Shown: positions 27,637-36,712, counted from the first letter of the stretch. The stretch: DNA of 64,000 bases from CAKZQX01 sp034435975 (GCA_034435975.1 DAOTWD010000003.1:79479-143478); one strand, 5' to 3'. Numbers and translations: made by a program. The notes: a model not told the origin generated them from the sequence alone.

Positions 27637-29621
27637 ATTCTGGTGGTTTTTGCTCTCGGCTCCGGTTTTCTGGCGCATGGCTTTCCAGTTCGATTCTGGC
27701 ACCCGCATTGTGCTTTCTGCTCAGTCTCTCCGGTTATCTCACCACCCGCACAGAGGTGCATATGTTCGATGCACTCTCGTATGTGCTGGATGTCGATCGT
27801 AAACCCTGGCACGAACTGTTTCATCCGCATCATCTGGCGTATGGGCCACTGGGCGCACTGATACGCAGTGGGTTGCATACACTGGGTTGGCATATAAGCG
27901 CACGTGTGCCGATGCAAGTTACGAATGCCATAGCGGGTGCGCTCGGCGTGGCGCTGTTTTTTGTCGTTGTGCGCGTTGTCACCCATCGCACCGATCTCGC
28001 ATGGTGTGGAGCGCTCTTGCTCGGTGCCAGTTATGCCTATTGGTATTATGCCATTGAGATCGAGGTATATACCATTGCAACCGTCTTTCTCGTTGTGTGC
28101 CTATGGTACATCGTGAGCTTACTTCGGACACCGACGCCTGGTATATGTGCAGGTCTCGGCGTTGCGCAAGGGCTGGCAGTATTATTTCATCAGACCAATA
28201 TCCTGTTGTCGGTGCCGGTACTGGTAGCATACATACTGGTACGACCTGGCATTGGTCGCCGCTGGGTCGTGGCAGGACTGGCATATACGCTGCCACTCGG
28301 TATCATTGTGGCTGGTAGTTACCTGCTGGTCGGATTTGGGATCAGTGGCTTTCGTTCGTGGGCACAGTTTATGGCCTGGATAACGGCCTATGCTCGTACC
28401 GGTTGGTGGGGTGGGGCGATTACGATCGATAACTGGGTTGATCTAGGTACGGGATTGGCCAACACAGTTGCTCAACCAGGGGGGGCGCTCCTGGGGTTGC
28501 TGCTGCTGGGATTGCTGATATGCTATCTGCGCCATCTGGTGCAGGGTTACCGTCGGCTTGTGCTATGTCTGAGTGCGTGGTTGGTGACCTATGGAGCCTT
28601 TTTTTTCTGGTGGGAACCGGATAATATCGAGTTCTGGATTGCCAGCTTGCCCCCGCTGTTATTGCTGCTCTTGCTCGGCCTGCAGATGGGTGGCCCGGTC
28701 TGGCATCCTGGTGTCTGGGTAGCGCTGGTGCTGGGTCTGACCATGCTGGCGATGAACTATGATTCGATTACCCGGCGTGGGCGCATGGAGTATGACTGGC
28801 AGCGCCGCATTGCAGCGGCCCTGTCAGTCCGCAGTGCGCCTGGCGATTTGCTACTGGTGCCAGATGGCTTGCAGGAACTCTATTTGCCCTATTACGAGCA
28901 ACGTGATAATGTATTGTCGTTGAACCAGGCCCTGTTTGAACACGAAGGTGATTGGGCTGCCGCCTGTCGTGCCGTTCGCCAACGCATTACAATAACACGA
29001 GAGCATGGCTTTGCCGTATGGATCGATGACGTGGTGCTGTATCCTGGCAGCGATCGTGATGAGACGCGCTTGCTGGAGCGGTTTCGGCTGACGCCCCAGG
29101 CAGTGACACAGTGCTTTACGCCCTATATGCCAGAGCTAGATCCGCACCTTGTTGCCGGGTATGGGATCTATCATGCGCTGCCGGCAGCCCAGACGTTACT
29201 GGAGAGATCAGGGTGGGATTTTGCCCATAGCCGCCAGGGGTGGCGTGCCAGCAATATCGAACATGAGCGTTTCGCAGCAGGTTGGGAATTTATTCCTGGT
29301 ATTGATCCGCAGTTGAAAAGTCCGCCGCTACACATTGATACCCGCCGCTACAATATCCTGGAGATCGACCTGGCGGCTGCCACCCAGGATCGGGACGCGC
29401 AACTCTTTTTTTACGATGAAGCCGGTCAGGTTGCGGAGGAGCGTTCGATCCGCTGGACATTGCCACCGGGCGATGCAGTGATAACCTATCGGCTGGAACT
29501 GGAAGGGCAACCAGGCTGGCACGGAATTGTCACCGGGTTGCGGCTCGATCCGGTGAGCGTCGGTGATGGCCGCAGCGTGCGTGTGGAACGGGTGCGTCTG
29601 GTGCCAGTCGTTGAAGAATGA
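27633..29621 (+). CDS. Polytopic membrane protein, GT-C glycosyltransferase-like
   Basis: 662 residues. About nine to ten membrane helices fill residues 15-380; a soluble, probably extracytoplasmic domain follows, ending in a carbohydrate-binding-like beta-rich part. The first loop (EVHMFDALSYVLDVD then KPWHELFHPHHLAYG) contains acidic and His residues, as expected of GT-C enzymes that use polyprenyl-phosphate sugars, and resembles DUF2723/PMT-type proteins. Its start overlaps the DUF192 stop. It could glycosylate Tad pseudopilins or surface proteins; that is inference from position. Confidence 0.6.
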   Translation: MNSGGFCSRLRFSGAWLSSSILAPALCFLLSLSGYLTTRTEVHMFDALSYVLDVDRKPWHELFHPHHLAYGPLGALIRSGLHTLGWHISARVPMQVTNAIAGALGVALFFVVVRVVTHRTDLAWCGALLLGASYAYWYYAIEIEVYTIATVFLVVCLWYIVSLLRTPTPGICAGLGVAQGLAVLFHQTNILLSVPVLVAYILVRPGIGRRWVVAGLAYTLPLGIIVAGSYLLVGFGISGFRSWAQFMAWITAYARTGWWGGAITIDNWVDLGTGLANTVAQPGGALLGLLLLGLLICYLRHLVQGYRRLVLCLSAWLVTYGAFFFWWEPDNIEFWIASLPPLLLLLLLGLQMGGPVWHPGVWVALVLGLTMLAMNYDSITRRGRMEYDWQRRIAAALSVRSAPGDLLLVPDGLQELYLPYYEQRDNVLSLNQALFEHEGDWAAACRAVRQRITITREHGFAVWIDDVVLYPGSDRDETRLLERFRLTPQAVTQCFTPYMPELDPHLVAGYGIYHALPAAQTLLERSGWDFAHSRQGWRASNIEHERFAAGWEFIPGIDPQLKSPPLHIDTRRYNILEIDLAAATQDRDAQLFFYDEAGQVAEERSIRWTLPPGDAVITYRLELEGQPGWHGIVTGLRLDPVSVGDGRSVRVERVRLVPVVEE

Positions 29622-30620
29622 TCAACGTGCCACGTGCTTGCCCTGATGGTGCACCACATCCCGTCCGGCAAGAATAAGGTAGCCATAGAGCACAATACCT
29701 GACCCTAGCGCAACTGTCAGCTTAAAAGCCAGCGGCAGATCTGACGGCGAGATAAAACCTTCGATAATACCCGCAATAACCAGGAGTGGTACGCAGCCGA
29801 GCAGTAACTGCACGGCACGGCGTGCCGCTACAACCAGTGCCGCACGCCGTGTGAGCAAGCCCGGTCGCAGCACTGACCAGCCAAGTTGTAAGCCAGCACC
29901 GCCCGCAACGAAAATAACGCTTAACTCGAGTACGCCGTGAGCAGCAACGAAGCCCCACAGATTATCAGCAAAACCAAAGAATTGTGCGGTACCCGCCACA
30001 CCGCCTAATAACATACCGTTCATTGCCAGCACATACAGGGTCAGTGTGCCAAACAGAATACCGCCGGCAAAAGCCAGAAAAGACACACGGATGTTGTTGG
30101 TCATAATCAATGAGGCGGAAGCGGCACGGCCCTGATCGTTAATGCTTTTCCACCACTCACGCTCGGCACGGATATCGGCAATAACGCCTTCAATACCAGG
30201 TATAAGCAGCGAAAGTGTTTCCGGGTCATAATATGCGATCCCAAAACCAACCAGTGCCGGTAGCATGAACATCAAGAACGAAGCCAGCGTATAGCCCCAG
30301 GTGGCACGAAAGGCACGTGGGAACGTGATGGTAAAGAAATCGAGCATATACCGCATACGGGCACCCCGTTCACGGTAAATCATGCTGTGCGCTCGTGCCA
30401 CCAGGCCGTTCAGATAGTCGCAGACAGGATGCTGCCCAAAATCGCGGCGTGCAACGGCCAGATCGGATGTAGCCTGGCGATAGAGATGTCCCAGTTCGCG
30501 GAGCTCTTCGGCCGACAGGGCGGTTATACTGCTCTGAGCACGATTCATAAGCGCCGTTAAGCGCTCCCATCTATGCCGATGCTGCGCAATAAAATCTTCA
30601 GCAAGCATGTTGACGACCAT
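29622..30620 (-). CDS. SpoIIM-like (stage II sporulation M) membrane protein
   Basis: 332 residues. A soluble helical N-terminus (1-100) is followed by about five membrane helices with the family pattern LIMTNNIRVSFLAFAGGILF and FVAAHGVLELSVIFVAGGAG. In non-sporulating bacteria these proteins are usually paired with RDD or DUF58/MoxR genes; none is here. The ATG at 30620 overlaps the last 23 bp of the kinase gene upstream. An alternative ATG at 30608 lacks an SD. Function unknown. Confidence 0.8.
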   Translation of the reverse strand: MVVNMLAEDFIAQHRHRWERLTALMNRAQSSITALSAEELRELGHLYRQATSDLAVARRDFGQHPVCDYLNGLVARAHSMIYRERGARMRYMLDFFTITFPRAFRATWGYTLASFLMFMLPALVGFGIAYYDPETLSLLIPGIEGVIADIRAEREWWKSINDQGRAASASLIMTNNIRVSFLAFAGGILFGTLTLYVLAMNGMLLGGVAGTAQFFGFADNLWGFVAAHGVLELSVIFVAGGAGLQLGWSVLRPGLLTRRAALVVAARRAVQLLLGCVPLLVIAGIIEGFISPSDLPLAFKLTVALGSGIVLYGYLILAGRDVVHHQGKHVAR

Positions 30621-31428
30621 GGATAATCGTTCCCAGACTGATAGAATGGCCTTGCAAGGCCGCGGTCAACAAACCCGGAGTAGGGCCGATCAGGTAGACG
30701 TCTAAGCCCGGGCGGGCCTGCACCAGCCGCCACATTAGTTGTAGTTTACTGTACATACCGCCCGTGACATCAACAGCATGCGATGCACCTGCACCGCACA
30801 GCACCTGCTCGATATTAGCTGGTGTAATCAGGGGAATTGGCTCGGCCATCGGGTGCGTGTGCGGATCGGCAGTATACAGGGCAGCTTCGCCAACCAGAAT
30901 AATGCGGGTGGGGCAAATGTCGGTATGGAGTACCAGGTAGGCAAACAGTGCCTCAGTGGAGATGATAGCGCTGCCCTGAAGAGTATCAAATGCCACATCG
31001 CCGTGAATAACGGGAATGAGCCTGTGTTCAAGTGCCTGTCCAATCGTACTGGTCTGCCAGCTTGTCAGTTCACCTGCGCTGCTCTGGAGTGATGCTGAGG
31101 GTTGTAGCGCCAGAGCGGGGAGATCGGCAGCCAGCAGCGTGTCAACCACGATGCGATTCAGGCGCAGCGCGGCTGCGGATGTCTGCGCAAAGCCGATCCA
31201 GTCGTCGGCGGGAGCCAGGCCGCGGTGTACCCCATAACGAGCAGCATAGAGATGCCCAAACGACCCGCTGCCATGTCCTAGAAGCCAGCGCTGATCGGGC
31301 ATAGTCTGCCAGACAGTGCGTAGTTCAGCGACAAGACGCCGAATCAGGAGCAAATCTGGTGCTTCCTGGCCGCGTTTATCGGTAATAACCGAGCCACCCA
31401 ATTTAATAAATGTCAGCGGGTTTTGCAT
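30598..31428 (-). CDS. Isopentenyl phosphate kinase
   Basis: 276 residues, amino-acid-kinase fold. FIKLGGSVITDKRG is the N-terminal phosphate loop; LLGHGSGSFGHLYA holds the Gly-rich loop and the His that marks IPK; VIHGDVAFD and DVTGGMYSKLQ complete the active site. IPK phosphorylates isopentenyl phosphate to IPP in the alternative mevalonate route known from archaea and from Roseiflexus. It lies 15 bp behind a UbiA-type prenyltransferase gene, consistent with isoprenoid supply. fomA and other kinases lack this His pattern. Confidence 0.9.
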   Translation of the reverse strand: MQNPLTFIKLGGSVITDKRGQEAPDLLLIRRLVAELRTVWQTMPDQRWLLGHGSGSFGHLYAARYGVHRGLAPADDWIGFAQTSAAALRLNRIVVDTLLAADLPALALQPSASLQSSAGELTSWQTSTIGQALEHRLIPVIHGDVAFDTLQGSAIISTEALFAYLVLHTDICPTRIILVGEAALYTADPHTHPMAEPIPLITPANIEQVLCGAGASHAVDVTGGMYSKLQLMWRLVQARPGLDVYLIGPTPGLLTAALQGHSISLGTIIHGRQHAC

Positions 31429-31443
31429 CAGTTCCCTGAGTTC

Positions 31444-32400
31444 CTATGTGCTACGAAAGATAAACAACAGTGCCAGCACGGTCATTCCCCATAGTACAAT
31501 ACTGCCTGCCAGAGGCACATCTTGCAACACTAGATCTTCCGGGCTACCACCACCATCACGTTGATAGATCAAATACAAATAGCGAAAAATAGCATACACA
31601 ACGAATGGAATGGTGATCATTAATACCGGATAGGGTTCTTTGGGTGCCACTGGTGCCGAGAAAGTCGTCATGCTATAGGCCATCACAATACTGGCGGTGA
31701 CAATCGACATCATCTGGTCGAGCAGAGGAATAGAGTATTCGGTCAGAATACGGCGATGTTCACCCGCGCCGTCATCCAGCAGCACCAGTTCGTGGCGACG
31801 TTTGCCAATCCCCAGGAAAAGGGCCAGCAAACCCATACACACCAGTAACCAGGACGTAATGCTAATATCCAGCACGGCTGCACCAGCAACGGTACGCAAG
31901 ACAAACCCGGCCGCAATGATCAGAATATCCAGGATGACAACATGTTTCAGCCAGTAGGTATAGAGCAAGCCTTGGATCACAATATAGGTGACCAGAACCG
32001 TCAGAAAGCCGAGATCTTGCCGGTCGATCCAGTAAGCGATCGGCAATGTTATACTAATTAATACTACTGCCGCAATCGCTGCAACGAGTGGGCTGAGCTT
32101 GCCGGAAGCCAGGGGACGGTTGCGCTTGCGCGGGTGCGCACGATCCTTCTCAATATCAACCAGATCGTTGATCAGATAAATGGCGCTGGCCGCCATACAG
32201 AAAGCAGCAAATGCAACGCAGACACGTATGAAAGCATCAAACTCTAACCAGAGTCGCTCCTCGGAAAAGAGTAAAGCCGTGAATACAAAAACGTTCTTAA
32301 TCCACTGCCGGGGACGCATAGTCCGCAGCAGATGCCAGAGCATAGCAATATTGATGGCAGAGGGTGGATTGAGTGGGCGATCCAGTAATCTATTTTTCAT
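31444..32400 (-). CDS. UbiA-family prenyltransferase (decaprenyl-phosphate phosphoribosyltransferase-like)
   Basis: 318 residues, eight to nine membrane helices. MRPRQWIKNVFVF and the Asp-rich motif INDLVDIEKDRAHPRKRNRP are the active-site signatures; the latter matches decaprenyl-phosphate phosphoribosyltransferases (DprE pathway, decaprenylphosphoryl ribose). A second Asp-rich loop is weaker (RRHELVLLDDGAGEHR). The head of a three-gene reverse operon with IPK and the SpoIIM-like gene. The start at 32400 has no good SD; an internal ATG at about residue 20 is possible. Confidence 0.75.
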   Translation of the reverse strand: MKNRLLDRPLNPPSAINIAMLWHLLRTMRPRQWIKNVFVFTALLFSEERLWLEFDAFIRVCVAFAAFCMAASAIYLINDLVDIEKDRAHPRKRNRPLASGKLSPLVAAIAAVVLISITLPIAYWIDRQDLGFLTVLVTYIVIQGLLYTYWLKHVVILDILIIAAGFVLRTVAGAAVLDISITSWLLVCMGLLALFLGIGKRRHELVLLDDGAGEHRRILTEYSIPLLDQMMSIVTASIVMAYSMTTFSAPVAPKEPYPVLMITIPFVVYAIFRYLYLIYQRDGGGSPEDLVLQDVPLAGSIVLWGMTVLALLFIFRST

Positions 32401-32450
32401 AATTTAAGGTCTGGTTCTATAGTATAGTAATCCTAAATAAGTCCTGAACA

Positions 32451-32509
32451 ACCGGAGTTTCTGCTAAGGCCGGGACGGAGCGAGACTCAGGCTAAAGCCG
32501 GAACTCCGA
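32451..32509. repeat. Dispersed hairpin repeat, family A copy 3
   Basis: CGGAGTT (32453-32459) pairs with AACTCCG (32502-32508); inside, GGAGCGAGACTCAGGC and AAAGCCGG match copies 1 and 2. TATAGTATAG stands 30 bp before it. The rest of the gap to 32818 shows no gene. Confidence 0.65.
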
Positions 32510-32818
32510 TTGATCACCGGGTATAGAAGTGTTATAGACGTTCTGCAGCCGAGATCCGGCCCGATTTCGTCTGATGGGTTTCTGTCCACAAATCCAGCCA
32601 GAAACTATTGATACAATGAAATCGGAAATATGTTGCTATGGATATAAACGCCCTGGTATGTTCTTTTATCTCGTACATATGGGCGGAACCGGTCTTCAAT
32701 GACCTGTTGCATTCTACTCCATCAGAGTATCAGGCGTCAACTACTTGACAGCGAGCCGGAAAAAATGTACCCTCTGTTATTACAGCAACCTGAGATCATA
32801 TTGCGGTTGACTATAAGT

Positions 32819-33406
32819 ATGGATAATATACGGTCAGATACCCAATCCGGCATTGAGCCTGTTAAACCAGTTGTAGTTCCGCTCGAATCGGCCGATCATC
32901 CCTGGCAGTCAATCCTGCTGGTTGTAGGCACGGTGCTATTAACGGTGGCACTGGTAATGATACCCGTGGATCTGGTGCAAGGATTGGGGAATTTTGGCTA
33001 TCTGAGTGTTTTTCTGTTGACCTTACTGGCGAGTGCCACCCTGGTCTTTCCCTCACCGGCACTGGGCGCGGCCCTGCTGGGTGGAGCGGCACTCAATCCC
33101 TGGATTGTCGGTGTCGTAGCGGGGATAGCAGCCGGGTTGGGTGAATCAACGGGCTATCTGGCCGGGTTAGGCAGTAGCACCTTTGCTGTCCGCTCACGTT
33201 TGTACCCTTCCATTGAGCGCTGGGTACACCGGTGGGGCATCCTGACCATTTTTATTCTGGCGGGGATTCCGTCCCCGTTGATCGACCTAGCGGGAATTGC
33301 AGCCGGGACGCTGCGGATGTCATTCTGGCGCTATATGCTTGCCTGTCTGGCTGGCAAAACGGTGCGGTTTATTGGTGTGGCCTGGGTGGGGCACTGGTTT
33401 CTCTAA
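32819..33406 (+). CDS. VTT/DedA-like membrane protein
   Basis: 195 residues. Helices near 33-55, 60-85, 90-120, and two C-terminal ones; AGLGESTGYLAGLGSS and FILAGIPSPLIDLAGIAAGT carry the Gly- and Pro-rich re-entrant motifs of the VTT (SNARE-associated/DedA) fold. Such proteins move or scramble lipids. The start is uncertain: ATG 32819 lacks an SD; ATG 32765 would add 18 residues. rdgB begins 14 bp downstream. Confidence 0.7.
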   Translation: MDNIRSDTQSGIEPVKPVVVPLESADHPWQSILLVVGTVLLTVALVMIPVDLVQGLGNFGYLSVFLLTLLASATLVFPSPALGAALLGGAALNPWIVGVVAGIAAGLGESTGYLAGLGSSTFAVRSRLYPSIERWVHRWGILTIFILAGIPSPLIDLAGIAAGTLRMSFWRYMLACLAGKTVRFIGVAWVGHWFL

Positions 33407-33420
33407 AGCAGATAGAATAA

Positions 33421-34023
33421 ATGCCTGAACTTTTGATTGCAACCCGGAATCGTGGGAAACAGCGTGAATTTGCGCACATATTTGCTAATGATAATCTGCG
33501 CCTCTGTACGCTTGATGATCTGGGGATCGATGTGGATGTGGAAGAGACGGGGGCAACATTCAACGCAAATGCAGCGCTCAAGGCCGAGACCTATTGTCAA
33601 CTAAGTGGACGGCCTACACTCGCGGACGATAGCGGGCTGGAGGTCGTTGCGCTTCATGGGCAGCCTGGTGTCTATTCGGCGCGGTATGGAGGGCTGACAG
33701 GCGCGGCCCAGCTTGCATATCTGCTCCAGCAACTGGAGGGTGTGCCCGCAGAAGCACGCCAGGCACGGTTTGTGTGTGTGATAGCGCTGGCCCGACCTGG
33801 TGGCCCGACCGAGTTTGTCGAGGGAGTTCTGTCGGGAATGATCCTCCATGAGCCACGTGGGAGTGCAGGGTTTGGCTATGATCCGCTGTTTTATCTGCCA
33901 GAACTGGGGCAGACCCTGGCGGAATTGTTGCCGGCGCGGAAAAATGCGTTGAGCCATCGGGCAGCAGCCGCACAGGCGGCACGGGCGATTCTGACGCGCT
34001 GGCAAGCTGAGGGTGTGCTGTGA
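33421..34023 (+). CDS. rdgB: XTP/dITP diphosphatase (RdgB/HAM1)
   Basis: 200 residues, full length. LLIATRNRGKQREF is the N-terminal substrate loop (the T-x-N-x2-K motif); PTLADDSGLEV the catalytic acidic motif; GVYSARYGG and GFGYDPLFYLPE close the active site; KNALSHRAAA the C-terminal signature. It removes deaminated purine NTPs. The next gene starts within its stop codon (GTGA overlap). Confidence 0.95.
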   Translation: MPELLIATRNRGKQREFAHIFANDNLRLCTLDDLGIDVDVEETGATFNANAALKAETYCQLSGRPTLADDSGLEVVALHGQPGVYSARYGGLTGAAQLAYLLQQLEGVPAEARQARFVCVIALARPGGPTEFVEGVLSGMILHEPRGSAGFGYDPLFYLPELGQTLAELLPARKNALSHRAAAAQAARAILTRWQAEGVL

Positions 34024-34847
34024 CGCTGGTAGTGACCGCGCTGGCTTCTGGGAGCAATGGCAATGCATTGCTGGTGCGCTATGCCGAAACGGCAGTGCTG
34101 GTTGATTGCGGGTTGGCAATGCGGGCGATTGAGCAGTATCTCCGTTTTGTGGGTATGTCACCAGCGGCGCTGCAGGCTATTCTGCTGACGCATGAGCATG
34201 GCGATCATGCCCTGAGTGCCGGCAATCTGGCACGGCGTTATAGTCTCCCGATCGTGTGCAACAGTGCAACACGGGCAGCGTTAGAACGTCATCTGGATGG
34301 TGTAGTCGTTGAGGAGCTACCGATCAGTCAGCGTGCCAGTATCGGCCCGTTTGATGTCACCAGTTTTTTGCTGCCCCACGATGCCGCCGCGCCGGTGGGC
34401 TACTGTATGGCGGTTCATGATGTAACACTGGGTATCGCGGTTGATCTGGGTAGCTGGACGCCCGATCTCGTGACACGTCTGCGTGCAGCGGATCTGCTGG
34501 TGGTTGAAGCCAACCATGATCGCACACGGCTGCCAGCGGTTGGCTATCCGCTGGCAATCCGCCGACGCATTTTTAGCCCGCTCGGACATCTGGATAACGT
34601 GCAGGCAGGTACACTGCTGGCGCAGATTGGGGCCGATGGCCGTACGCGTGATGTCTGGTTGGCGCACCTTTCTGAACGGGCTAACTCGCCGCGAGTGGCT
34701 CTGAAGCGGGTGCAAGGTGTGTTGGATCAAGCCGGGGTATCAGCATTGCGCCTTTCTGTGCTACCGCGCAAGGCGATCCTGGCTCCAGGTAAACTCACAG
34801 TCTGGCAGAGTGATGCCAGACTGCGACAGATGGATTTGTTTGGTTAG
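34020..34847 (+). CDS. YycJ/VicX-type metallo-beta-lactamase-fold hydrolase
   Basis: 275 residues. ALASGSNGNALLV and DCGLAMRAIEQYL open the fold; LTHEHGDHAL is the metal-binding motif; later His in LPHDAAAPVGYC and AHLSERANSP and Asp in IAVDLG complete the site. The family includes WalJ/YycJ exonuclease-like proteins. GTG start at 34020 overlaps the rdgB stop by 4 bp, implying coupling. No walK/walR genes are nearby. Confidence 0.85.
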   Translation: MTLVVTALASGSNGNALLVRYAETAVLVDCGLAMRAIEQYLRFVGMSPAALQAILLTHEHGDHALSAGNLARRYSLPIVCNSATRAALERHLDGVVVEELPISQRASIGPFDVTSFLLPHDAAAPVGYCMAVHDVTLGIAVDLGSWTPDLVTRLRAADLLVVEANHDRTRLPAVGYPLAIRRRIFSPLGHLDNVQAGTLLAQIGADGRTRDVWLAHLSERANSPRVALKRVQGVLDQAGVSALRLSVLPRKAILAPGKLTVWQSDARLRQMDLFG

Positions 34848-34884
34848 GGCGCCGAGGGGCGTCACCATACATAAGGAGCGCACG

Positions 34885-35814
34885 ATGGCGATCCAGAAGA
34901 CAGACTATATCTGGTTCAATGGTCAACTGGTGGAGTGGGATAAGGCTACGGTGCATGTGTTGGCGCATGTCATCCACTATGGCAGCAGTTTTTTTGAGGG
35001 CATCCGCTGTTATCAAACACCGCGTGGCACGGCAATATTTCGCCTGACGGCGCACGTGCAGCGGCTGTTTGACTCAGCCAGAATTTATCGTACAACGATT
35101 CCGTATACCTGTGAGCAACTGATTGCGGCGGTAAAGGAAACGGTGCGGGTCAATCGACTCCATTCGGGGTATATTCGTCCGGTGGTTTATCGTGGCCTGG
35201 GCACCATCGGTGTTGATCCATCCGCCTGCCCGGTTGAGGTGGCAATCGCTGCTGTCGAGTGGGGCAAGTATCTGGGAGCAGAGAGCCAGGAGCAGGGGGT
35301 TGATGTATGTGTCTCGTCGTGGAATCGCTTTGCCCCCAATACTCTGCCCGCATTATCGAAGGCTGGTGGTAATTATCTCAACTCGCAACTGGTCAAAATG
35401 GAGGCGCTGCGCCACGGCTACAGCGAAGGGATTGTCCTTGATGCGCAAAACTACGTCAGCGAAGGGAGTGGTGAGAATATTTTTGTCATTCGCGATGGCA
35501 AGGTTCTCACGCCACCGATGGCTTCCTCAATCCTGGCAGGCATTACCCGCGATACCGTGATCCACCTGCTGCATGAATTAGGGGTCGAGGTGCAACAGCA
35601 GGCCATTCCGCGTGAATTGCTCTATATTGCCGATGAGCTGTTTTTTACTGGAACAGCGGCAGAAATTACGCCGATTCGCTCCGTCGATGGTATGAAGATC
35701 GGAAATGGGCAGCGTGGATCACTTACGGAAAAGGTACAGTCTTTGTTTTTTGGGTTGGTACATGGAGAACGCGAGGATCGCTACAACTGGCTGGAATATG
35801 TTGAAGAAAGGTAA
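34885..35814 (+). CDS. ilvE: Branched-chain amino acid aminotransferase
   Basis: 309 residues, PLP fold type IV. HYGSSFFEGIRCY, YIRPVVYRGLGTIGV, the PLP Lys in ALSKAGGNYLNSQL, EGSGENIFVIRDG, TPIRSVDGMKIG match the IlvE family closely. It transaminates Leu, Ile and Val. ATAAGGAG lies 6 nt before ATG 34885. It is 37 bp after the YycJ-like gene. Confidence 0.95.
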   Translation: MAIQKTDYIWFNGQLVEWDKATVHVLAHVIHYGSSFFEGIRCYQTPRGTAIFRLTAHVQRLFDSARIYRTTIPYTCEQLIAAVKETVRVNRLHSGYIRPVVYRGLGTIGVDPSACPVEVAIAAVEWGKYLGAESQEQGVDVCVSSWNRFAPNTLPALSKAGGNYLNSQLVKMEALRHGYSEGIVLDAQNYVSEGSGENIFVIRDGKVLTPPMASSILAGITRDTVIHLLHELGVEVQQQAIPRELLYIADELFFTGTAAEITPIRSVDGMKIGNGQRGSLTEKVQSLFFGLVHGEREDRYNWLEYVEER

Positions 35815-35823
35815 GCAAAAGTA

Positions 35824-35852
35824 TTGCATCGCTTCGCTCTATAGGCTATAAT
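35824..35852 (+). promoter_or_regulatory. Orphan promoter downstream of ilvE
   Basis: TTGCAT (35824-35829), 17 nt, TATAAT (35847-35852). No plus-strand gene follows until 36870; rpmB converges. It may drive a non-coding RNA. Confidence 0.5.
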
Positions 35853-35859
35853 AACGTGT

Positions 35860-36200
35860 ATTCTATAGTCACATGCGACTCACTCAGAACGCTGTACCGG
35901 TGTCTCCGGGCTTCAGCTGGTTCCGAGTACGTGACTGGCGTAAGCCCGAACTCTCGTTTACACAAATAGCTCGTAAAGCTCAGGAGCTTCAACCCTGGGA
36001 TAGAAGAGCTTCATATGCTTGAGTGGCTTCTACCCAATCTAGCACAAACTCACGGCTTAAGCAACTCTGTGCTATACGTAGGGTATGAGAAAACCTTGTC
36101 TCATGAGGCAGGGGTAGCAGTCTCTAAAGCCCAGGTGCTTTCGCTCTGGGAGCCGTCATAACAGATATGGCATTGCAGGATGACAACGAAACTTTTTGCG
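35860..36200 (+). ncRNA. Candidate structured non-coding RNA
   Basis: Downstream of the orphan promoter several helices are visible: family A hairpin (35898-35954); GGGATAGAAG/CTTCTACCC (35997-36035); ATGAGA/TCTCAT (36085-36104); CCCAG/CTGGG (36128-36146). A CTTTTTG run lies near 36190. No match to tmRNA, RNase P RNA, SRP RNA or a riboswitch that I recognise. The remainder of the gap up to 36438 shows nothing further. Confidence 0.3.
35898..35954. repeat. Dispersed hairpin repeat, family A copy 4
   Basis: The most diverged copy: TCTCCGGGCTT then TAAGCCCGAACTC, with CTATAG about 35 bp before. It lies in the candidate RNA region. Confidence 0.5.
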
Positions 36201-36438
36201 AATGAGAGATACACCGTTATTGAGCCACGGAGAACACTGGCGTGAAGAAAAAAGAATCGGCCTCTCTGTACTTTCTGTTTTTGCATGGTACGAACAAAGC
36301 TGGCAGTAAGGTCAGGATGACACGCTGGTAGTGGCATCGTGTGTTCCCATAACAGACAAGACCAGCATCCACATCTGAATCTGGGGATACTGGCCCTGGT
36401 GGTTCACACTCTACCATGCCTCTACCATGCCTGAGAGC

Positions 36439-36624
36439 CTAGCGTGTTTTGTAGAGCGTGCGCAAGTGACTGGTACTGATACGCACGCGCCGTCGATTAC
36501 CACTAGCATCAACAATCGTCACCGTCTGAATATTAGGATACCAGACACGCTTGGTGCGGCGCTTGGAATGGCTCACATTGTTTCCAGTCGAAGGCTTTTT
36601 GCCGGTCATTTGACATTTTGCCAT
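36439..36624 (-). CDS. rpmB: 50S ribosomal protein L28
   Basis: 61 residues. AKCQMTGKKPSTGNNVSHSK followed by RRTKRVWYPNIQ is the L28 signature, and the C-terminal LRTLYKT is also typical. L28 is a small large-subunit protein. Only one Cys is present, so the CxxC zinc form is excluded. GGAG lies 11 nt before the ATG, a rather long spacing, and a strong promoter precedes it. It is divergent from degV-recG; rpmB is often near recG in other bacteria. Confidence 0.95.
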   Translation of the reverse strand: MAKCQMTGKKPSTGNNVSHSKRRTKRVWYPNIQTVTIVDASGNRRRVRISTSHLRTLYKTR

Positions 36625-36683
36625 GATGACTCATACTCCGGGCCAGGCCAGGCCTGTCTATAAGAAGCTTGAAAACTGTGTAG

Positions 36684-36712
36684 ACTATACCATATCTAAG
36701 AATCCCTGGCAA
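36684..36712 (-). promoter_or_regulatory. Promoter of rpmB
   Basis: On the minus strand: TTGCCA (36707-36712), 17 nt, TATAGT (36684-36689) with TGG just before it (extended -10). Leader about 55 nt. Confidence 0.75.
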
